In this document: positions 56,501 to 64,000 of the stretch, in pieces
Layout: each line of letters opens with the position of its first letter
Position numbering within the stretch: position 1 is the stretch's first letter
The notes under the pieces: model-generated
Database searches by the model: none
What the model saw: only the letters and a program-made list of their open reading frames with translations
What the model was told of the DNA's origin: nothing
Translations under genes and position numbers: made by a program
Source of the DNA: Aralia elata
Lineage: Eukaryota > Streptophyta > Magnoliopsida > Apiales > Araliaceae
DNA: 64,000 nucleotides
Assembly (NCBI GenBank): GCA_034770075.1
Contig: CM068388.1
Coordinates: 18,595,206-18,659,205, forward strand
Reading direction: 5' to 3'

Positions 56501-58683
56501 TGCCTAATGTCAAATAATCCATATCTCCTATCTCTGGGTGCGAACGGGGACGGCTATAGCGACGGTTTTCGGTCCGCCTCGATATAGCAAAAAAATTAAA
56601 AAGTCGATGTCAAAGCTATGACGACGGTTTCGTAAGCTCAAAAAACGGCCTTTTTATCATTTTTTCTGCGTTCCCTTTTCCGGTTTGTTGGAGAGATTTT
56701 TCTATATATATAATTGATATAATGGTACAAATTTATCTAATCAAACTTTTTTAATTTATTTTTAATTTATCATTTAATTATTAATTGTACATATTTCGGG
56801 GGGTCGCGTGGGAGTAGAAAAAACAATCCTGATGATTATAATAATCTACACTTAAAGATGGATAAATCCTTTGAATGATTTTTAGGCCATCTGTTTCTCA
56901 CAACTTTTATGGAGCCAATCTTTCCACTTGTGGTACATTAGCAGCAGTAGGTTTGATATCTCTGCTCCTCATGTAAGTCAAAAACTGACCTGGTAGCTCT
57001 TCAAGTAGGGCTTGGACGACGGAGGTCTGCCCCACCTGCAGAAGAGGGGAGGGGCAGGGGTTAGTCGAAAACGTTTTAATAAATTAGTAATGATGAAATA
57101 TCTACAATCTCACAAGTCACAGATGTATTCTATAACTGCATTACTATGTAAATATGCAAGTGTACCATCTAAAATAAAAGGAATATATTCTGTAACTGCA
57201 TTAACCAACACATTTAAGCAACGTCCCAATGTGTTCAAATTCAAATTATATAAAAATAAACTTTTAAAATATTAGAGATAAACCTTTTAAATAGACAAAT
57301 TTTAAGAATTTTTTTTATTATATAATAGTGATGGCAAAATAGTACTTAATTTAGCTAGAATATTAAGTGGTAAAATGTTTAGAACTTCACATCACTTTGT
57401 AGTTTAAATTTTGAAATGTATCTATAATTTTGGAACAGATAAAAAAAGGAAATTATATCTCTAATTTTGAAATGGAGGTAGTATAACCGTAAGTGTAAGA
57501 AAATATACTCACCATGTACCTCGCGCATTGGAACAAATTGAACAATATCCCTTGTAGCGATTCTCCCCGTAGAGCTCTCTAAGCGATGTCCATTATCAGC
57601 ATCAAGGATCTGCCAGTTGACAAGGCAAATGAATGGAGAGATAAAGAAGAAGGAAGATAAACCAGCTCATATTGCAAAAGGAGTGATGTGTACTGTATAG
57701 TGCTACTGCCAGACCAAATAGTCTAGGTTCCAAGAATAGAAAACAAATATTTACCTCCATTTGCTTAAAATCTGCACCACCAACTCCAACTATAAGAATT
57801 GATAGTGGTAGATCAGATGCCCTAACCAGAGCATCTTTAGTTTCTTGAAGATCAGTAAGGACTCCATCCTAAAAATATGGTCAAGATCTTATTGTCGAAA
57901 TCATATAAAAGTAAGAATTATATTTATAATGAAAGGAACCTATTCATAGCAATGGTGGATATAGAGCATTAATTGGCCATCATATCTTCCAACCGTTTAT
58001 TGTAAGATTTGACTGGCAAGATTTTTTTTTTAAAAAAAATAAGACCCTCCGATCTGTCACATTATTTTGCGGAACAACTTAACTACCGCAATACTGTGTT
58101 GCAGAGGCTAAATTGTCCTACTATTAACTTGAAAAAATTAATAATTTTTATCTTTAGCAACATTGTTGTGAAAGGTTCCATCTTTTTTTAAAAAAAATCG
58201 ATCATTCATATCTTGTAATGGACGTTATAAGATGTGGTGACCAGTTAAGCCCTATAATCACCATTTAAAAAATACAAAAATATAACTTTTTAAATGTACC
58301 GTAATAATTAGCAAGACAAAGTATTTGTTGCGGTTGTAGGAAAGGGACTGGGCAGCTATTTCTGCAGCCCTGTTGATGACTTGACCAAATAGAGTAGGTC
58401 CTGAAAGAGAAATATTGCACAAAGCGCTTGCATATTGCCGCCATGATGCCTTCAATTCCTTCAACCTGTCATAGAGGGTCATTGAGACCATGAAAAATGT
58501 ACAAGAAAATGTAATACCTAATTTTGTACTAAAGTCAATTTAACTGAAAACATGTTATTGCACTTTGTAACTGTAGTAGACGCTGCAGAAATTTGTATTT
58601 CAGCATTGATAAACAATGATTCTTACATTAGGAAGACAATTTTTTTAACCTTACACTAACCCATATTATTATTCGCATTAGCT

Positions 58684-59062
58684 AGAGCTGTAAACGAGCC
58701 GACTCGAGTTTTGACTTACTAAGCTCGAACTCGTTTAAAAGCTATACGAGTCGAGTTGAGTCAGACTCTAAATGAGTTTTAGATTTAGTGTACAAACTCG
58801 ATATGTTTAGTAAACGAGTTGAGTTCTAGCTCAAGTCAAGCTTATACAAACTGATACTACTCAAGTTTTAAGTTTCGCTTGTTTAAATTTTTTTTTTTAT
58901 CATAAAAATAAGAAAAATAATTATTTGAAGCCAGGCTTACTCGATTGTACATCATATTGTTCGAGCTTGGCTAGTTTAACTAAATGGGTAAAAGAGCTTG
59001 TTCGAGTTTAACGAGCTCAAGTCGGGCTTTAATCAAGCAGAATTGAGCTCGCAAACAGTCTG
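58684..59062. repeat. CGAGC-rich dispersed repeat in a BON intron
   Basis: Starts AGAGCTGTAAACGAGCCGAC and ends GAGCTCGCAAACAGTCTG, so the ends are roughly inverted. In between are repeated GAGTCGAGTT, GAACTCG and GAGCTTG words. This is a widespread style of plant non-autonomous repeat; no target duplication was fixed. It lies between the exons at 58300 and 59185. Confidence 0.55.
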
Positions 59063-59700
59063 ATTTCCTTACTACTCTATAATATTTAAATTTGTTAAAC
59101 TCAGAAAGAGTTATTAAGCAATAACTGCTATATAACGACATAAGAATTTTAATACATCTCTTCACTTGTAAAAGAAAGTATTACCCTCAAAGCCATTGGA
59201 ACTCCCATTCAAGTTGAAACAATGAGATATTGAACTATCATATGTCTTTCCACCAAAGCCCCAAGCAGGAAAGAGCCTATCCGAATCATAGAATTGGATA
59301 ACCTCCCCCAACCTCCTTTATTAGCCTGCAGTTATTTAAGTAATTAATTTAAATCCTTTTTATATGACATATTTTGTTTGGGATCTTGATTCTAGGTAGT
59401 TTAAAATGAACAATCCATTTGTACAATTTTCAAAATAAGTTGTATTTTAATATAGCAAATAAGTTACAATTCTGTAATACTTGTATAATAAGGTTTATTT
59501 TGAAATGTAACCCTTTAGTATATAAGATGCAACTTGTTTGTATAGACTGCACATTTTGAATCGTCTAGAATCAGAATTCTTTATTTGGTTTTTGTTTTGG
59601 GGATATGTGTGTTTTCCATTATAATCTCAAGGAATCTGAGATATAATCCTATCTATTTCGTTAAACTTATAAGGTAGTCAATACTTTAACAACTTCTTAT

Positions 59701-59883
59701 GCTACGTTTGGATTGGTGGAATAGGAGGGAGAAATGGAATGACTCATTCCTATGGAAATTAAAAAAATTGTGTTTGGTTGCGATTGGAATGAAAAAAATT
59801 GTGTTTTGGTTCCTTGAGGGAGGGAGAGTATATAGAATAACTTATTCCAACTAGAATTCATTCCATTCCTTCAATCCAAACGT
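59701..59883. mobile_element. MITE with GCTACGTTTGGATTG termini
   Basis: The left terminus GCTACGTTTGGATTGG faces the right terminus TTCAATCCAAACG. The inside is rich in GGAATGA / TCATTCC. It lies in a BON intron and is the same family as 50990-51256. Confidence 0.65.
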
Positions 59884-60710
59884 TTTAAAGTAATAAATAT
59901 CTCGAATTTGAAAAATAACAGAAGCGGCATCTCATTACCTGCTGGTAAGCATTTAACCGGCCTGAAGGATTAATATAGTGCAAGGAATCTGGACTTCTAG
60001 GATTTCCATTTGAAGCTGGAAAAAATAATAAGGCATACATCAAATGGCACCAAAAGAATAAAATAAAAATAAACAAAATAAATAATTAGGATTGTTCATA
60101 TCTAGTTACCAGTAAAATCAACAGCAACCATGAAGTTGAGCTCAAACCCACCAGAGATGTAATCAACAAAACTGTACATTTGCTTCTCAACAAATCCATC
60201 CACAAAAAGCTGGCCCTTAAGAACCTATAGGTATTTAAATACAAGGCTTCAAAAATAGGTGACAATTAACATATATGTTCCTCAAAACCTGATCCAAGTT
60301 TAAATTATGTTACCTTGTCATGACCCCGGTGACGAAAAGATGGTAAGACAAAATTCTCACCAACTTTTTCTATGTAAAGCTTTTCAAAATCTGCAACTGA
60401 TTTCTGTATTTTACTGCTAACAAAAAACTTTTATCAATGAAATGAAAGGAATATTAAACTAAAAGTAGATGCTCGAAAAATTGCAACTGCAACAATTACC
60501 CGATAAGGACATGATCTCCACTACTGTTAAAATCGAAACATTCGACAACTAGAGGGTTATCCTGAAACAAAGAGAAAACTGTGAATAAATACTTAAAAGA
60601 CGAAGTTTCATTAAATCAGTATCTACACCAAAAACAATGGATTTGGATTCTAGGCAGTCCAAATTGGACTTTCATTTAGACATTCTTGTAAAAATTAGTT
60701 ACATTGTATA

Positions 60711-61318
60711 TGTTGGAACTTGTGGCTCATAACTGAGAAGTTCACGGAAAAGGCCGAGTGCGAAGCTTCGCGACGCACTGACCCATCGGAACTGAACAGA
60801 AGGAGTTGGGGGGTGTGGGGGGCTTCGCCCCCCGCGGTATGGTACAGAGTTTACTGTAGGTACGGCGCGCAGGGCGCGCCATTGCACAACATCAGAGTGG
60901 CGCGGGGCGCGCTAAAGTTTTTGAGGTACTCTGCATGAGTAGCGCGGGGACGCGCCGTTGCTGGGCTTGAAACGGCGCGGGGCGCGCCACAGGCGGGTTT
61001 CAGGTTCTGGAGGACTAACGCGGGGCGCGCCAGTGGAAGCCAAGGAACGACGCGGGGCGTGCCGTTCGGCGAACTCAGTTTTTCCTATTTGTTTTCTGAT
61101 AGGACATTATGGGTATTTGAGACATAATGTGAAGTAGGGTTGGACTATGATTAGTAGCTATAAATACTATCTATTGTAAAGCTCTATGTAACCTAATCAA
61201 GAGAATCAATAAACAACTAGCCGCCCGTGGACGTACCCAAGATTTGGTGAACCACGTAAATCTCTGTGTTAATTCTATACTATCGTGTGCTTGTGTGTGA
61301 TCCATCCTAATTATAACA
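60711..61318 (+). mobile_element. Solo LTR of a Ty1/copia element
   Basis: 608 bp starting TGTTGGAACTTGTGG and ending ATTATAACA. It is flanked by the 5-bp target duplication GTATA (60706-60710 and 61319-61323). No internal region, PBS or polypurine tract is present, so it arose by LTR-LTR recombination. It carries six GC-rich GCGCGGGGCGCGCC-like motifs at 60865-61063 and a TATAAATA box at about 61162. It sits in the BON intron between exons 60500-60561 and 61821-61955. Short frames inside are artefacts. Confidence 0.9.
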
Positions 61319-61495
61319 GTATAGCAGAGAGTTATTTTTGTATAATACTTGTATAACAAAAGTCATATAGAATGCAAACTATAAAAACACAACTCATTTC
61401 TATAAACTGCTCAATTAGACTACTTGTCTTAGACTACTTGTCCATTTTGAACGGCTTAAAATCAGTATCCCCAAAAGATGGCATATCTTTAACTT

Positions 61496-61789
61496 ACTCT
61501 ATTCCGTTTAGATTGAAGAAATGTAATTGAGGAATGAATGAAATGAAAGAAAGTGTATTTGGTGATTAATTCAACAACTAAACAACCATGCATTCCGATG
61601 GAATAAAAATTCTTTCAATTCCCTTGATTTATTCATTGCATAGATGAGGTGGTGGAATGGGATCCATTAACATGGAATGGATGAATGTGACAATTATATC
61701 ATCTTATCACACCACCCACCGTCACCAACAATCAAACATGCACTTCAGATACTAAAAATCATATCATTCCTTCAATTCAAACATAGCAT
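61496..61789. mobile_element. MITE related to the GCTACGTTTGGAT family
   Basis: The right end, reversed, reads TATGCTATGTTTGAATTGAA, and the left end TCCGTTTAGATTGAAGAAAT. The interior is rich in GGAATGA/CATTCC. More diverged than the two other copies. In a BON intron. Confidence 0.5.
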
Positions 61790-63459
61790 AAGCATTCGGA
61801 AATGACAATGATAAGCTCACCTTGCTCCCAAATTGCTGCATGCTTAGACACAAGGGCTTCCAAACTGGATTCAAGTTGTTTGTCACGACTTCTGTCTTGC
61901 AAATCGGTACAAAACCTTCTGTCTCAACAATCCTGGAGATTCTTAAAAAAGGATCCTAAAACAGTAAACCGCAAAAAAAAACAAGAAAATAAGGGACAAA
62001 TTCACCTACAAATAGAAATATAACTTGATAGACACAATGATTTGCATATGCTTACACTTTTGGAAAAATTGTCCTTGTTATCCAAATGCGCACAACGAAA
62101 TGCAATCTCAACAGCATTTTTGGAAGCAACTGTTTCCTCTGCATGAACTGTGATTGTGCCCAAGTTCTTCAAACCAGGCCCATGTCTATTGTGAATATTT
62201 AGCGTTAAAGATCGAGTTTGTTTAGCCACAATCTGCCATAAGTTAGTAATAGAACAAATTACTCCGATATAGAAATCATTTCATTTGAATGATAATCATA
62301 TAAAAGTAGATAAATCACCTCAAAATTGATTTTTTTTTGTTGTGAAGTGTAATATAATATCAAGCAACCTTAACACATATTTATAAAACATTCCAAAGTA
62401 CATCTGTACTCTACACTTGTAAAACAAAAACAAGGTGTAAAATAAAATTTTGAAGGAAAAAAAAAGAAAAAAACAAAACAAGAAACTCACCTCGGACAGA
62501 ACACAACTGGCCTCACGCCGAGAAATTCTTTGATCTTTCAACTTCAAACATCTGCTAGGTGCAGCAATAAGAGATTAAACTTAATCTTCTGCAATTTTCC
62601 GGATATTTGTTGCTCAAAGACTGATAGTAAGTAATGGATGAAGGAGAAGAATAAATGAATGAGTGGCAATTATATGCTTACAAATGTAACAGTTCCTTAT
62701 TGCTTATACAAATCTGACACTAAAATTCATTCCTCTAATCTATGTTACATGGATTCTTCTTTGCCCTAAAGTAGTTGTATTCGACACTCGATGGTTAAAC
62801 AAGGGTATGGATACTGAACATTTCATGTTAATATAAAAAATTGAGAATACCGGGGTTGGATTCTTCAAAATGCTGAATCCAACCGGACACTCCATCCGAG
62901 ACCCTGTAACATATATAGCCCCTAATCTGAAGTAGTGTCCATGTTTCTTAATCCCAAGTTGTGTGACTGACTATACATGTAACGCAAGTATAACGAAGGT
63001 ACAAAATCTGAAGTTTAAGTAAACATAGATTAATCTTAAAAGCAGAAAATTATAATACCTTTGTAGGTAAACTGTGATATTTAGTATCTACATCATACAC
63101 TTGGAAGCTGAAAAATGAAAAAATTGACTAGGCTAAATATTTCTTCCCCAGATTTACTGATCAATATATACAATGATAACCAAAACGGTTCAAAAGGCTT
63201 ACATCAATGGCTGAACAATCTCAAACTGATATGCAACTTGAACTTTTTTCTATCCACATAGGATCCAAATTGTTCATTATGACTTCCGTTCGACCAAGTT
63301 CCTCTAGTTTTCCATCTCTTTTCCTTGTATAAACTACTACCATAGGATCACTCTGCATAAGAATATGATGGCAATACTGTTATCGGTGAAGCATGATCTG
63401 AAAATTAATTCAAAAGTGATTGTAAATCTACCCAAAAGGTAATTGGGCAGGTTTCTAGA

Positions 63460-64000
63460 ACAGAAGGCCGGTAGGGCCCAAATTTTGAGGAGTAGTTTTG
63501 TACTTGTTGAATTAGGATTTCGTATATTGTATTATATATAAGGAGGGGATCATGCATTGTATGATTTATGAAACTTCTAAAGATAGTGAGACTTATCTAC
63601 CCGCCAACCATATACTAGTCCACATTTAAGTGAACCCCACATTTGAGTGAACCACGTAAAGTTTGTGTTTTATATGATTTATTTTTTTTTCGATTTCTCT
63701 TTGCTATTTCTTTTTACTATATTGTTATTCTCTAACAAATACTTTATTTTTGTACTATTGTATGAAAATGAAACAAACCAATATAACTGTTGGGAATTAC
63801 AACGTCTCACGATAAAGAAAAATAGGAAATTGAGAATTTAGAACACAATCACACAACACAAGAATTATAGTGGAAACTCCAAAACTGGAGAAAAACCACT
63901 TTCGTTGCCATAGACAACCAGAGAAAATTTACTATGTGAATAATATTACAATCACTCACACTCTCAGAAATTTCCTCACATCCACTCAAGAAAGATAATT
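63460..64000. mobile_element. LTR-like sequences at the right edge (copia-type)
   Basis: GTGAACCACGTAAA at about 63648 echoes GTGAACCACGTAAA at 61246-61259 near the end of the solo copia LTR, and a TATATAAGG box lies at about 63535. From about 63788, TGTTGGGAATTACAACG looks like another copia LTR start, followed by a GGAAACTCCAAAACTGGAGA segment common in plant LTR elements. Boundaries cannot be fixed inside the window. Any upstream exon of the BON gene must lie beyond this. Confidence 0.4.

Larger units (their letters stand above)
56907..63352 (-). pseudogene. BON-like: BONZAI/copine gene (BON1/BON3-type), 5' end missing, several frameshifts
   Basis: Fourteen exon segments, 5' to 3': 63203-63352, 63059-63107, 62491-62551, 62056-62232, 61821-61955, 60500-60561, 60314-60413, 60110-60224, 59939-60015, 59185-59325, 58300-58465, 57755-57868, 57520-57609 and 56907-57035 (TAA at 56907-56909). 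The first covers C2A (SDPMVVVYTRKRDGKLEELG), the middle ones C2B (DPFLRISRIVETEGF), and then the copine von Willebrand A domain with its MIDAS (VDFTASNGNPRSPDSLHYIN) and AGP-like SLSGPTLFGQVINRAAEIA. The end is QFVPMRE ... ALLEELPGQFLTYM. Copines bind phospholipid with Ca2+ at the plasma membrane; BONZAI proteins restrain immune-receptor activation. Single extra bases occur near 63255, 59310, 59187 and 58436, plus two compensating indels in 62491-62551. The exon for the N-terminus and the start of C2A is not visible. Either a decaying gene or one with assembly errors. Confidence 0.85.

Noticed and set aside
60699..60938. Frames of 62 and 72 codons spanning GC-rich sequence
   Set aside because: They sit across the boundary and inside a solo copia LTR; the GC-rich motifs generate the open frames.

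Overview
This window is nuclear DNA of a flowering plant, probably a eudicot. Supporting evidence: intron-split fragments of plant-only genes (phototropin, IQD, CBL, BONZAI copine), plant Ty3/gypsy, Ty1/copia, CACTA, LINE and MITE sequences, AT-rich spacers, and a 100-N scaffold gap at 51980-52079. I cannot name the species. I find no convincingly intact host gene; the window is mostly nested transposons and decayed or captured gene pieces.

Layout: 1-1721, the 5' part of a minus-strand Ty3/gypsy element running off the left edge. 1720-9345, a CACTA terminus, a possible CACTA-type transposase tail, a CBL4/SOS3-like fragment, MITE sequence and AT-rich DNA. 9351-27458, a complete 18.1-kb Tat-lineage Ty3/gypsy element with 5-bp target duplications (CCCTC) and LTRs that differ by under about 1%. 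27459-38527, plus-strand fragments of an IQD gene, transportin-1 and phototropin, mixed with two related CACTA ends and an LTR-like repeat. 38577-43130, a second CACTA family remnant with a DUF4216 domain, flanked by a ~48-bp duplicated host sequence. 43.2-50.2 kb, mostly unassigned AT-rich DNA. 50281-51959, the decayed 3' end of a conserved plant gene, then the gap. 52080-54888, an internally deleted LINE. 56907-63352, a minus-strand BONZAI/copine gene of at least 14 exons with several frameshifts and a solo copia LTR in one intron; its 5' end is not visible. 63.4-64 kb, more LTR-like sequence.

The Tat element is the centrepiece. On the plus strand it has gag-protease-Gpatch and RT/dual-RNaseH/integrase, separated by what reads as a 166-bp spliceable intron. 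On the minus strand, between pol and the 3' LTR, lie two extra genes: one resembles the plant mobile domain, the other the DUF7745 family. Next to them is a minisatellite with nested ~35, 140 and 280-bp periodicities. Six in-frame stop codons show that this copy is coding-defective.

The second theme is a set of fragments from four unrelated host genes (CBL, IQD, transportin, phototropin). All lie on the plus strand and keep ancestral intron positions, between CACTA-type termini. This suggests DNA-level capture by one or more transposons.
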